Assembly: GCA_900554695.1 (NCBI GenBank)
Contig: USHV01000003.1
Span: 1-64,000, forward strand
DNA length: 64,000 nt
Direction of reading: 5' to 3'
Source of the DNA: an uncultured Prevotella sp.
Lineage (GTDB): Bacteria > Bacteroidota > Bacteroidia > Bacteroidales > Bacteroidaceae
The stretch's first letter is position 1. Each line of letters opens with the position of its first letter. Position numbers and translations under genes: made by a program. Positions 51,676-60,407 of the stretch are shown piece after piece. Below the pieces are notes generated by a model that saw nothing but the letters and a program-made list of their open reading frames with translations, ran no database searches and was not told where the DNA came from.

Positions 51676-54087
51676 TCAGAAGTCCTTGCCTTCGAACATC
51701 GCTCCCGACGACACCTTTCCGCTCTGCGTCTTGCCTCCCGTGGCGTTGAAGAAGTAGCTTACGGACAGCATTATGTTGGGATAGCGGGGGCGAACGTAGG
51801 TCGATGACATGAGCGTCGCGGTGGAACGGCGATTGTCGTAGCGCGCCGTACGGAACACGTCGTGAGCCACAAGCGACAGTGCCAGACGGTCGTGCAGCAG
51901 CTGGCGGCGCACGGCAAGGTCGAAGTAGCAGTAGGCTTTCTCGCGTCCCTGGGTGAGAATGGCAGGTCCCACGAAGTTGGCATCGAACTGCATGCGCGTG
52001 TCACGGCCCAGGTTGAAGTTGTTTATCATGGAGAACGAGTAGCTCGTGTTGGCGGCGTCGGTGCAGCCCTCGTAGTGACTGGTGAACTCATAGCGGAATA
52101 TGCTGCCGTTGAGAGTCATGTCCCACCAGCGCAGCATCTTCATGCGCGTGTTGAGTTCGAGTCCTAAGGTGAAGTCGTTTCCGGCGTTGATGAGCGAGTC
52201 GAGCGTCACGCCCGGCTCGTAAGGTACCCTCACCTTGTCCATCACTCCGCGGCGTGAGCGGTAGAAGGCAGTGAGCGACAGGCTGTTCTCATTGGCGAAC
52301 GTCTTGCGGTAGTCAAGCTCAAGGGTGTGTATGTATTCTGGATTTATGTCCGGATTGCCTATCTGTTTCGTGTAGTAGTCCTCGTATGTGATGTACGGTT
52401 CGAGCTGCCATATGCCCGGACGGTTGGTGCGGTAGGAGTAGCCCAGGGAGAAGATGTTGCCCCGTCCGGCGTCGTATGACACGTGGGCCGAGGGGAACAG
52501 CTCCAGACGTTTGATGTATCGGTCGGCGCCGGCGACCGATATTGTCAGCTCGTCTATGGTGTGGTCGGTGCGCAGTCCGGCGTCGAACTCAATGCGTCCC
52601 ACCTTGTCTGTGAGCATGGCATAGAGCGAGTGTATCTGCCGGCGATAGAAGAACGGCGCGTGCAGGTCGTCCTGCCACACGAAGTCGGCGAGGTCGCGGT
52701 CCCAGTATTTTATGTTGTATGCGCCGTGTTCGCTATAAGATGTGTAGTGATAGCCCAGCTCCATGCGTCCCGTCTTGCGGTAGTTGAGCAGATAGGAAGC
52801 CTCGCCGTCGAAGTCCCAGTGGTGCTCCTTCTCATATCCGCATGTGCCTTCGTAGCGTGCACCTGAGGTATCGAACATGTTGCTCTCGGTGTATTCCAGC
52901 GCATACCAGTCGTAGCGCAGGCGTCCGTTCACGGCTATGCGGTCGCCCCGTTCGTTGAGCTTCAGCACGTAGTCGGCAGCCAGCTGCGCGAGCCTTTTCT
53001 CGTTGGAGTAGCGGTCGTGGCTATCGTAGAGGTTAGAGTTTATCACCTCGTCGCCCTTCGTGCGGTGCTCGTAGTAGCTCATGTCGCCGCCGCGCCTGTT
53101 GTCGGTCATGCCGCTCTGCACCTCCAGTTGCAGCCGGTGCGCGCCCTTGTCATACTCCCATCCGGCTCGTCCGATGTAAGATATCTTGTTGCTGTGGCGC
53201 GTTCCGTCGGCGTCCGACGTTGTGGTGTAGTCGTCCACTATGGTTGTCTTCTTCTGTCTGAAGTCGCTCTTGCCCTTTATATCCGACGCCGCCACGCCCA
53301 CATACCAGCGGTTGGCTCCGCTGCGCCAGCCCACTGTGGCGTCGGTGTTCCATGTGCCTATGGTGCTTCCCGATACGTGTGCCGCTCCGCTCACGCCTTC
53401 GTCCGTCTGCCGGCGGGTCGTTATGTTTATTATGCCCACGTCGCCGTCGGTCTTATATCGTGCCGAAGGCGTTGTCATTATCTCTATCTCGTCGATGTCG
53501 GCCGCCGCTATCTGCTCCAGTGCCTGCGTGCCCTCAAGCATCGAAGGCTTGCCGTTCACATAGACAAGAAAGCCTGTGCTGCCGCGGAACGACAGGTTGC
53601 CGTCGGCATCGATGCGCACCGACGGTGTCGATTTGAGCACATCTACGGCCGTACCGCCCGATGCCGATAGCATCGACGAGGCGTTTATCTTGCGCCGGTC
53701 GAGCTTATATACCACCTTGTTTCTGTCGCGCGTCACCACAACTTCCTCCAGACTGCTCTCCTCCATCTCCATGCTTATTGTGCCAAGATCCACTGTGTGG
53801 CCCTGTCTGACCTCCAGTGGGTCGCTCTTGTATGTGCGGTATCCCATAAGCATGATGGTGAGCGTGAATAGTCCGTCACGCATTTTGCGTATCTCGAAAT
53901 ATCCGTTTTCCACCACGGCCGAGGCCACGGTGTTGTTCTTTTCGTCGGTAACAGCCACATGGGCATACTCAATGGCCTTTCCAGTAGCGGCGTCCACCAC
54001 ACGTCCCTTCACGGCCGGAACACCGTCCTGACCGTAAACCGCGCCGAACACCACAGACATGATAAGTGTAATAATTAAGCGAGTCAT
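51676..54087 (-). CDS. TonB-dependent receptor-like outer-membrane beta-barrel protein (OMP_b-brl_3 type)
   Basis: An 803-residue outer-membrane protein. After a signal peptide (residues 1-19) comes a carboxypeptidase-regulatory-like domain (VKGRVVDAATGKAIEYAHVA, residues about 25-105). A plug domain follows (VDVLKSTPSVRIDADGNLSF, then DIDEIEIMTTPSARY), then a large barrel of the outer-membrane-protein beta-barrel family 3. The last strand (PNIMLSVSYFFNATGGK) is followed by a tail rich in Gly and Ser, an unusual C-terminus for a barrel. There is no SusD partner, so it is not a Sus-type transporter; it probably binds an unknown ligand or metal complex. Two promoter modules lie upstream. Confidence 0.88.
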   Translation of the reverse strand: MTRLIITLIMSVVFGAVYGQDGVPAVKGRVVDAATGKAIEYAHVAVTDEKNNTVASAVVENGYFEIRKMRDGLFTLTIMLMGYRTYKSDPLEVRQGHTVDLGTISMEMEESSLEEVVVTRDRNKVVYKLDRRKINASSMLSASGGTAVDVLKSTPSVRIDADGNLSFRGSTGFLVYVNGKPSMLEGTQALEQIAAADIDEIEIMTTPSARYKTDGDVGIINITTRRQTDEGVSGAAHVSGSTIGTWNTDATVGWRSGANRWYVGVAASDIKGKSDFRQKKTTIVDDYTTTSDADGTRHSNKISYIGRAGWEYDKGAHRLQLEVQSGMTDNRRGGDMSYYEHRTKGDEVINSNLYDSHDRYSNEKRLAQLAADYVLKLNERGDRIAVNGRLRYDWYALEYTESNMFDTSGARYEGTCGYEKEHHWDFDGEASYLLNYRKTGRMELGYHYTSYSEHGAYNIKYWDRDLADFVWQDDLHAPFFYRRQIHSLYAMLTDKVGRIEFDAGLRTDHTIDELTISVAGADRYIKRLELFPSAHVSYDAGRGNIFSLGYSYRTNRPGIWQLEPYITYEDYYTKQIGNPDINPEYIHTLELDYRKTFANENSLSLTAFYRSRRGVMDKVRVPYEPGVTLDSLINAGNDFTLGLELNTRMKMLRWWDMTLNGSIFRYEFTSHYEGCTDAANTSYSFSMINNFNLGRDTRMQFDANFVGPAILTQGREKAYCYFDLAVRRQLLHDRLALSLVAHDVFRTARYDNRRSTATLMSSTYVRPRYPNIMLSVSYFFNATGGKTQSGKVSSGAMFEGKDF

Positions 54088-54210
54088 AAACAGTAAGTAG
54101 TCTTTTTCATATTTTTTGCCGGTATTAGTATGAGTCCGGACAGATGTCAGTCAATAATAAGAATTAGGTTGTATGCCTCTCTTGCACGCAGTTGCGTTTA
54201 GAAACCAATG

Positions 54211-54306
54211 CAAAGATAGCGAAAGGTGAGAGCACAGACAAGACAGGAAAAACGGTGTCTTATCTGCTTGGCTTTGCCGAACCGAATCCTATCTTATGCA
54301 AAGATA
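54211..54306 (-). promoter_or_regulatory. Two tandem promoter modules upstream of the receptor gene
   Basis: On the minus strand TATCTTTG occurs at 54211-54218 and TATCTTTG at 54299-54306, 88 bp apart. The intervening sequence (AAGATAGGATTCGGTTCGGCAAAG on minus) is the same as in the modules at 33858-33890. They point to the gene starting at 54087, with a leader of about 115 nt. Confidence 0.7.
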
Positions 54307-54483
54307 CGGAAAGGTAAGCACAATGACAAGGTGATGAAACGAATTTTTCGGTAATTGTTACAGATGAACAATATCCTCCCTTATATTAATTCTTATATAA
54401 TAAATTCCCTAAAAGGAAATCAACTCTTTCTGTTGTTCTTTCTCTAATTAACAAAAATATACTCGTATGCGCGTAGTTAAATT

Positions 54484-55383
54484 TTATTCGTATATACCGT
54501 TTCTGTAGTCTTTCAGATATTGCGTCAGGGTTTTTCCTGTCTGCTGTTTAAAGAATCTCATCAGATGGCTGGAATCAGAGAAGTTGAATTCAGCTGCCAG
54601 TTCGTTAACTGTCAGGTCTGCGAACAGCAGTTCGTTCTTCACTTCTTCCAACAGTCGTTGTTTCAGCATATGTGTTGCCGATACCCCGAATTGTGTCATT
54701 GTTGAGTTGTTCAATGTTATCCGGCTTATGTGCATCATATCAGAATACTCTTTCACTCTTTGTTTTGTCCTTATGTATTGTTCTATCAGTTCCTTGAATC
54801 GGAATGCGTAATTGTTCTTTGGAATATCGGTAGGCAGACCATATGCGGCCGCGTAAGCACGATTGATAATAACAAGCATATAGTATAGAACAGATACTAT
54901 GAGATTGTATGTATCTGCCATTGGGTGTAGCAGTTCGTGTTTTATCTTGCCAAGCAAGTGTTTGTATTCCGCAAGATCTTCGTTGGTGATGTTGATACAG
55001 GGCGGTGTGTCGGTTTGGTAATAATACAACAGTCTGTAAACAAAAAACTTGTCTGCAATGAACGTACGCATGAAGTCTTCGCGGAAAATGAGAAAAGTAT
55101 ATTCAAAATCATCCTCGTTTATATGCCATTCCTGTCGCTGATGTGGCGAAAGCAGCAGCAACATATTGTCGCGTAAAACTATTTTCCGGAAATTAAGCAG
55201 CAGAAAACCGTTTGCCTTTTTTATGAAATAAAAGCTGAAGAAATCAGTTCTGAATCTTCTGTGTTCTGTCAGTACGCCTCGTACGTCTTTGCTGCTGCCG
55301 GTATTGATGTAGAAATCGACACCGCACCGTGTTTTGCAGAATGGTACGCTGAAAAGTCTTTCCGGATTATTTATATCTGCCAT
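54484..55383 (-). CDS. AraC family transcriptional regulator
   Basis: A 299-residue regulator with an N-terminal cupin-like part (FSFYFIKKANGFLLLNFRKI, then NMLLLLSPHQRQEW) and a C-terminal AraC HTH (LTVNELAAEFNFSDSSHLMR, then FFKQQTGKTLTQYLKDYR). The first HTH (RVKEYSDMMHISRITLNN) is less typical. It faces the MBL-fold hydrolase gene across a 302-bp spacer and is the obvious candidate for its regulator. Confidence 0.9.
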   Translation of the reverse strand: MADINNPERLFSVPFCKTRCGVDFYINTGSSKDVRGVLTEHRRFRTDFFSFYFIKKANGFLLLNFRKIVLRDNMLLLLSPHQRQEWHINEDDFEYTFLIFREDFMRTFIADKFFVYRLLYYYQTDTPPCINITNEDLAEYKHLLGKIKHELLHPMADTYNLIVSVLYYMLVIINRAYAAAYGLPTDIPKNNYAFRFKELIEQYIRTKQRVKEYSDMMHISRITLNNSTMTQFGVSATHMLKQRLLEEVKNELLFADLTVNELAAEFNFSDSSHLMRFFKQQTGKTLTQYLKDYRNGIYE

Positions 55384-55685
55384 AAGTGTTATATTCTTAT
55401 ATTAACATAGTGAAAGTAGATTGTAAAGACAAAGCGTGAAAGCAGAATTTTTTCATATTTTGCACATCCGAACCGCATTTTATTGCAGACAAAGATACGA
55501 AAAGACGTGCGCAACGGCAAATGAATAGATTCGTTTTTTTGAATTTTTACTATTGTACATTGACTCATTCATATATTAAATGGTGAAATATTGATTTTAT
55601 CAAAATGGCATAATTTACATTCTTTCAGGCATAAGACGTTCTGGTGTTTTTTCCGAACTTTGCGACGGTTAATAATTAAAGAAAA
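55384..55685. promoter_or_regulatory. Divergent promoter region of AraC regulator and MBL hydrolase
   Basis: On the minus strand TATCTTTG at 55490-55497, preceded by sequence like the promoter module (GCGCACGTCTTTTCG), is a promoter for the AraC gene. The right half, AT-rich, must hold the promoter and AraC site for the MBL gene at 55686; no clear operator was read. Confidence 0.55.
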
Positions 55686-56468
55686 ATGAAAATGGAAAAG
55701 AAAGCAAACATTCGCCTTATCCGCAATGCCACGTTAAGAATCAGTTATGCGGGTAAGAATATTCTGGTAGATCCTATGTTGGCTGATAAAGGTACGCTGC
55801 AGTCGGCTCTTGGCGTGTACAAGACTCCGAGAGTGCATCTCACAATGCCTATGCACGAAATCACTGATGGTCTGGATATGGTCATGCTGACGCACAATCA
55901 TATCGATCATTACGATCCAACTGTTATACGACACTTGCCTAAGGACATTCTTTTTCTTACACAGCCACAGGATAAGGAAATAGTGGTAAGTGATGGATTT
56001 ATCAATGTGGAAGCTATTGAAGAAAGCAAGACCATTGACGGTATCACCATTCACCGAACTCCGGGACATCATGGTTTCGGGCAGATAGGAAAGATGATGG
56101 GTTCTGTATCCGGTTATGTATTGACGGCAGAAGATTGTCCTGTCGTTTACATAATGGGTGATTGTAGATGGGAAGCTTGCACACGGTGTGTGGTGGATAC
56201 TTTTAATCCAGACTATATTGTCGTAAATAGTGGCGGTGCTGTATTTCCGGAATATTCCATAACTGACGGTGCCATTATACCTGATGAGAAGGAGGTGATG
56301 ACGATGTTGGATGAGATACCGTCGCACATCAGACTGATAGCGGTACACATGGATGCCACCGACCACGGACAGACTACACGTGCCATTCTGCGTAACGAGG
56401 CTTTGCATACCGGTGTAGATATGCGACGTTTGCTAATACCTGAGGATGGTGACAGTGTTGTATTGTAG
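55686..56468 (+). CDS. MBL-fold (UlaG-like) metal-dependent hydrolase
   Basis: A 260-residue cytoplasmic protein of the metallo-beta-lactamase fold. The metal motif HNHIDH gives H70, H72, D74 and H75 (LTHNHIDHYD); further ligands are likely in PGHHGFG, MGDCRWE and AVHMDATDHG. The early segment NATLRISYAGKNILVDPMLA is typical of the UlaG/RomA-like subgroup, which includes lactonases and phospholipase-like enzymes. Substrate unknown. An alternative start (MEKK) lies two codons downstream. Divergent from an AraC regulator; ended by the hairpin at 56499. Confidence 0.88.
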   Translation: MKMEKKANIRLIRNATLRISYAGKNILVDPMLADKGTLQSALGVYKTPRVHLTMPMHEITDGLDMVMLTHNHIDHYDPTVIRHLPKDILFLTQPQDKEIVVSDGFINVEAIEESKTIDGITIHRTPGHHGFGQIGKMMGSVSGYVLTAEDCPVVYIMGDCRWEACTRCVVDTFNPDYIVVNSGGAVFPEYSITDGAIIPDEKEVMTMLDEIPSHIRLIAVHMDATDHGQTTRAILRNEALHTGVDMRRLLIPEDGDSVVL

Positions 56469-56498
56469 GCCATAAGTCAAATTGGATATAAATGACAT

Positions 56499-56544
56499 AA
56501 GCGACTCGAACGGTTTCTTTTTCCGTCTCTGTCGCTTTTTTATT
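56499..56544 (+). terminator. Rho-independent terminator
   Basis: AAGCGAC (56499-56505) pairs with GTCGCTT (56531-56537), with an inner ACGG/CCGT pair; followed by TTTTATTTTC. Confidence 0.75.
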
Positions 56545-57211
56545 TTCAGAAAGTAATATTAATCGTATGTTCTTACTATTAACTTAATAGGTCATTATAC
56601 CACAAATATATATTTCTCAGAGTGTCATGTCTGTGCAGATGGGTGGAAAGTCGGTGCTGCATACAACGTTGCGTTGTGGTGTGAGGAGTGTGGACTGAGG
56701 AAATGCAGTGAAAGTTGCAAATGACGGCAACCCATCGTTTCATAGTCTCTCGTGCAACTAATATTTTTTTAGCGATTCATAATCGCCCGACCGCTTTCAG
56801 TATTGCCAGGAGGTGTAAATCAATATCATTAAAAGCTGTTTTCTCAGTGTGGCAGATGAATTATGAAGATGGAGTCATGGCTTGACGAATACGTACACAT
56901 CCGGACATAGAATGTCGTAAAAGGACAAAAAGTGCGCAGGCAGCCAGGAGGCGAGTTTTGCTGCAAATACCTTTTCATATATACATAAGGAAGTATGGAA
57001 CAGTTGTTTTTTACAAAACTTAACAAGATGATTGAGTTTTCGTATTCTTTTTGTTTTTTTCGTTATTTTTAGTCTGACAGGCATTTACAGCAAGCTTACT
57101 TATGGATAAATTTGTAGTGAGCCGAGGCCTCCAACGCCCTGTTCAGTGTGATTACGGAGTGCTTATGCAGGCCTTGCAACATAAGATCACAACGTATGAA
57201 AATATTAATTT
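56545..57211. other. Intergenic region with direct-repeat copy
   Basis: Contains repeat copy 1 (56603-56708). The rest, strongly G>C, has no gene that I can support; open frames on the minus strand at 56844-57084 lack features. Confidence 0.55.
56603..56708 (+). repeat. 106-bp direct repeat, copy 1
   Basis: Matches 58229-58334 over 106 bp with about 12 differences counted by eye and no gaps; a core GTGTCATGTCTGTGCAGATG continuing for 38 bp is identical. The two copies flank the DUF3943 gene. Confidence 0.85.
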
Positions 57212-58048
57212 ATGAGAAGTAAGGTAATATATATAATGAAATTTCTGCTGAGTATGTTTGTCGGAACGCAAAGTGTCTCGGCCCATACTCCTGATTCAAT
57301 CAACACGTCAAAACCGGATAGTGCTGAGAACATATATTTGGCTGACGACACTCTGAAGCGTCATAAGAAAGAAAAACAGTGCATCTACGCACTGCCCTAC
57401 TCCACACGCACGAGTTGTCCTGACTACAAGCGCATGTGGACAAATACCGGAGTGTTGTTTGCCGGCGGTCTGACAGCTTTGGGAGTGCTCGAGATGTTGC
57501 CCGAAGATGCCACGGCGTGGAACAAGGAGGATTTGCGCAAGGTGCCTTTCTTCAAGCGATGGAGCATGCATGTGAGGCAGGGACCTGTGTGGGACGGCGA
57601 TAAATTCATATTCAACTATGTGCTCCATCCTTATGCCGGTGCGGCCTACTACATGAGTGCCCGCAGCCTCGGGTTCAATGTCCTTGGCTCTTTTCTCTAT
57701 TGCGCAGGCATATCCACCCTGTTCTGGGAGTACGGCATAGAGGCCTTTATGGAGATTCCTTCGATACAGGACCTCATCGTGACGCCTCTGTCGGGACTGA
57801 TACTCGGCGAAGCGTTCTATCGTGTGAAAAGACATATTGTGGACAACGGCTACACGCTGTGCAACTCGAAGGTGTTGGGCAACATTGTGGCTTTTCTGGT
57901 AGATCCGGTGAATGAGGTGATAGGTCTGTTTGCCGGCAACCCGTGTCGTGAGCTTGCCAAGCAGAAGGTAGGAATATCCTGCACGCCGTGGGTAAGCAGC
58001 TCAAACGGCACTTCGTTCGGATTTACGCTCAATATCATAAGTCTGTGA
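57212..58048 (+). CDS. DUF3943 domain-containing exported protein
   Basis: A 278-residue protein with a signal peptide (residues 1-24, ending VSA). The middle carries the DUF3943 signature NYVLHPYAGAAYYMSARSLG followed by WEYGIEAFMEIPSIQDLIVT and GLILGEAFY. The C-terminal third is beta-strand-like, ending FGFTLNIISL. The family is found in Bacteroidetes and Proteobacteria envelopes; its function is unknown. The gene stands alone and is flanked on both sides by copies of a 106-bp direct repeat. Confidence 0.8.
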   Translation: MRSKVIYIMKFLLSMFVGTQSVSAHTPDSINTSKPDSAENIYLADDTLKRHKKEKQCIYALPYSTRTSCPDYKRMWTNTGVLFAGGLTALGVLEMLPEDATAWNKEDLRKVPFFKRWSMHVRQGPVWDGDKFIFNYVLHPYAGAAYYMSARSLGFNVLGSFLYCAGISTLFWEYGIEAFMEIPSIQDLIVTPLSGLILGEAFYRVKRHIVDNGYTLCNSKVLGNIVAFLVDPVNEVIGLFAGNPCRELAKQKVGISCTPWVSSSNGTSFGFTLNIISL

Positions 58049-58228
58049 ATGACGCCTGACAACCTGTATGCCCGCCTTTCTGCCTGTCGTTGTGTGCGCC
58101 TGTTGTGATTCTCGATGTGGCGGACAGCCGTATGGCTGGACGTGACGGTACTGTGAACCGTGCGCATAGCACGCTTTACAGGCAATGAAAAATGATTCAT
58201 ATTCTGACAAATGATGATGCAGGCACAG

Positions 58229-58334
58229 CAAATACATATTTCTCAGGGTGTCATGTCTGTGCAGATGGGTGGAAAGTCGGTGCTGCACGCGGCGTTGCAT
58301 CGTGGTGTGCGGAGTGTGGACGGAGGAAAGGCAG
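58229..58334 (+). repeat. 106-bp direct repeat, copy 2
   Basis: Partner of 56603-56708, same orientation, 1626 bp apart. Confidence 0.85.
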
Positions 58335-58534
58335 CTACATATGGCGGATGTATAAAAAAACGGAAAAACGGGACTGATGTGTTAAATATTTTCTGTCGGA
58401 AATGCTGAAAAATCGCGTCGTGACGCGCAGGATGTGAAGATGGACGGAAAAACACGGATTTTTGATTGTATATATAAATTGTTGATATACAGAAGGTTAT
58501 TGAATATGGCGAAATGACGGATTCTTGTCCGACT

Positions 58535-58650
58535 TGCGAAATGGGCTTAATCAGGTTGCGAAAAAGCCCATTTCGGAGCATGATATGGGCTTTATCAGGT
58601 GGCGATATGGTGCTAATCAGAGTGCGAAATGGTGCTTATTGCATGATAAC
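58535..58650 (+). repeat. 22-23-bp-periodic repeat array
   Basis: Five units such as TGCGAAATGGGCTTAATCAGG, CGATATGGTGCTAATCAGAG and TGCGAAATGGTGCTTATTGCA. Same family as the cores at 13333-13445 and 51139-51255, but without the flanking element. Confidence 0.75.
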
Positions 58651-58889
58651 GCTGCGGCAACGGGCCGACGGATTGGTGGAAATGCGAATGAAAAAGGTAA
58701 AAAACGAGGGTGCGTAACTCCGGAATGAGAAAAACGGAATGTTAAATGCGGAGGTCAGAAAGTTAATGGACGTCAATAGAAATTTGCATAAACGGGCGCG
58801 GCTCGGGTGGATGATTAAGGAGTGGACGGGCGAGGAAGGCGGTGCGTTCTGATGCGAGACGCATGGCAAGAGACAGCGCATTGACGACA

Positions 58890-58923
58890 AAGCCCCGCAT
58901 CCGTTTCGTGGGATGCGGGGCTT
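58890..58923 (-). terminator. GC-rich terminator of the polysaccharide utilisation operon
   Basis: AAGCCCCGCATCC (58890-58902) pairs perfectly with 58911-58923: a 13-bp stem. It lies 37 bp after the stop of the minus gene ending at 58960. Confidence 0.85.
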
Positions 58924-58959
58924 CGCTTTCAGTTATTGTCGCGGCATTGCCGCCTCGTT

Positions 58960-60345
58960 TCATTTCTTCTCGACTATGAGTTTACCCTTATCGGTTCCTT
59001 CTGTCAGGTCAACGGTGAATACATAAGTGTCGCCGTCGGTCAGCGTTACGCCCGGACGCAGATATATGTTGCCGTCGTCGTGGCCGCCCTGATACTCTGT
59101 CGTTCCGTCGCCCACGGCAAAGATGTTGCTGTCGGTGGTCAGATAGTATGTGCCGCCAGAGCCCTTGAACTCGATGCCCCATCCAGCCTGTCCGAAGAAC
59201 TTGAAGTTAAGGTTGCTGCCGTCTGCCTGCAACTGTTTGCCGATGGTGAGCGTTATCTGGTAAACCTTGTCCTTTATCGGTGCGAGACAGAGCGCGTGGT
59301 CGGTGTCGGTCCACCATCCCTGACCGCTTATCTGAGCATAGGTAGGCTTGCAGATGCAGTCGCTTCCTATTACCCAAAGAGCGCCGCTTCCGTCGGCAGA
59401 GAGAGTAGCCGTGTTCTCGGTGTCGGCCATCTGCCATACTCTGAATCCGCCGTTCGTGAAGTCGGCTTTCAGTGTGTACATGCCTGACATCGGGAGGAAT
59501 GTGAACGTACCGTCAGCATTCTTCTGGAAGAAGTCGGGGTCGTAGTACCAGCTGTCTTCGGCAAACTTGTCGGAGCCTGTTATCTCATATACGGCGTTCT
59601 GGGTGAACTCGCCCACATATACGTTGGCGCCGTCGGCGTCGGTCAGTGTTATGACAGGTATGTCTGACTGCGGACCGAACTCATAGGTGAGCACGTTGAA
59701 CCACACGTCGAATGTTCCTGCCGATGTTGATGAGAACGTAAGATTGTCCGTTACGCCCTGTGTCACTCCTTCAGTGCCCTGTCCGAAGGTCTGCGGCACG
59801 TTGTCGGTGCCTGTTGACGGAGTAAGGATGTAACCCGTCACGTTGCGCGATGACGAAGTGACGGTGCCTTTGAAGAGATACGGGTCTGAGGCGTCCGGAG
59901 TGAGTCTGTACTGGTTTCCGTCAGAAGCCATGAGTGTTATGTATTCGTAGTGAGGACGGCTGAGGTCAACGGTCACCGTCTTTGTGGATATTGCCAGACG
60001 TATGTTCTGAAGCGTGAGGCGTACCTCTGCCTCGCCGTCGGGCACGTTCTTGTAGAACGGAGCGTAGAGCTTCACGGTGTATTCGCCCTCGGTCTTTGTA
60101 CGCAGTGTGACGTTATCCACCACCTCGTCGCCGTAGCACAGCTGCGCTTTCAGTGTTGACAGCGGTATGCCTGCCTCGTCGGAGCAATTCACTTTCAGGG
60201 TTATGCTGTCGCCGAACATTGCGGGCTGGAGGTTTTCGGCCACTATTACAGGGCTGCCCTCGCCCTCTTTCTCGTCATCGCTGCACGAAGACAGTAGCGG
60301 CAGAAAGAAGAGAGCCAGCATCATATATTTTGTTAAGTGTTTCAT
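58960..60345 (-). CDS. Surface glycan-binding lipoprotein of the Sus-like operon
   Basis: A 461-residue lipoprotein: signal peptide with lipobox LSSC followed by SDDEKEGEG, an acidic surface-export signal. Tandem beta-sandwich domains follow: an N-terminal Ig-like part (residues about 30-130), a middle part with ASDGNQYRLTPDASDPYLF, and a C-terminal part with WQMADTENTATLSADGSG and FGQAGWGIEFKGSGG. These resemble DUF5121/DUF5125-type or SusE/F-type glycan-binding proteins. It is the last gene of the SusC-SusD-GH30 operon, the position of the binding protein in the Bacteroides beta-1,6-glucan locus. It probably captures the glycan at the cell surface. Confidence 0.82.
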   Translation of the reverse strand: MKHLTKYMMLALFFLPLLSSCSDDEKEGEGSPVIVAENLQPAMFGDSITLKVNCSDEAGIPLSTLKAQLCYGDEVVDNVTLRTKTEGEYTVKLYAPFYKNVPDGEAEVRLTLQNIRLAISTKTVTVDLSRPHYEYITLMASDGNQYRLTPDASDPYLFKGTVTSSSRNVTGYILTPSTGTDNVPQTFGQGTEGVTQGVTDNLTFSSTSAGTFDVWFNVLTYEFGPQSDIPVITLTDADGANVYVGEFTQNAVYEITGSDKFAEDSWYYDPDFFQKNADGTFTFLPMSGMYTLKADFTNGGFRVWQMADTENTATLSADGSGALWVIGSDCICKPTYAQISGQGWWTDTDHALCLAPIKDKVYQITLTIGKQLQADGSNLNFKFFGQAGWGIEFKGSGGTYYLTTDSNIFAVGDGTTEYQGGHDDGNIYLRPGVTLTDGDTYVFTVDLTEGTDKGKLIVEKK

Positions 60346-60407
60346 TTCTGTTCTGTTTTTTTAAATGTTAGACAATAAAAACCTTAGAATAGTGTTGTGT
60401 CCTGATG

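Larger units (their letters stand above)
58049..58889. other. Intergenic region with several repeats
   Basis: Contains direct-repeat copy 2 (58229-58334) and a periodic repeat array (58535-58650). Short open frames here (for example 58192-58377 and 58525-58728) come from repeat sequence. No gene supported. Confidence 0.65.

Noticed and set aside
58192..58377. 61-codon plus-strand frame with several Cys residues
   Set aside because: It lies almost wholly in the 106-bp direct repeat and its flank, and is not maintained in the other copy at 56603-56708.
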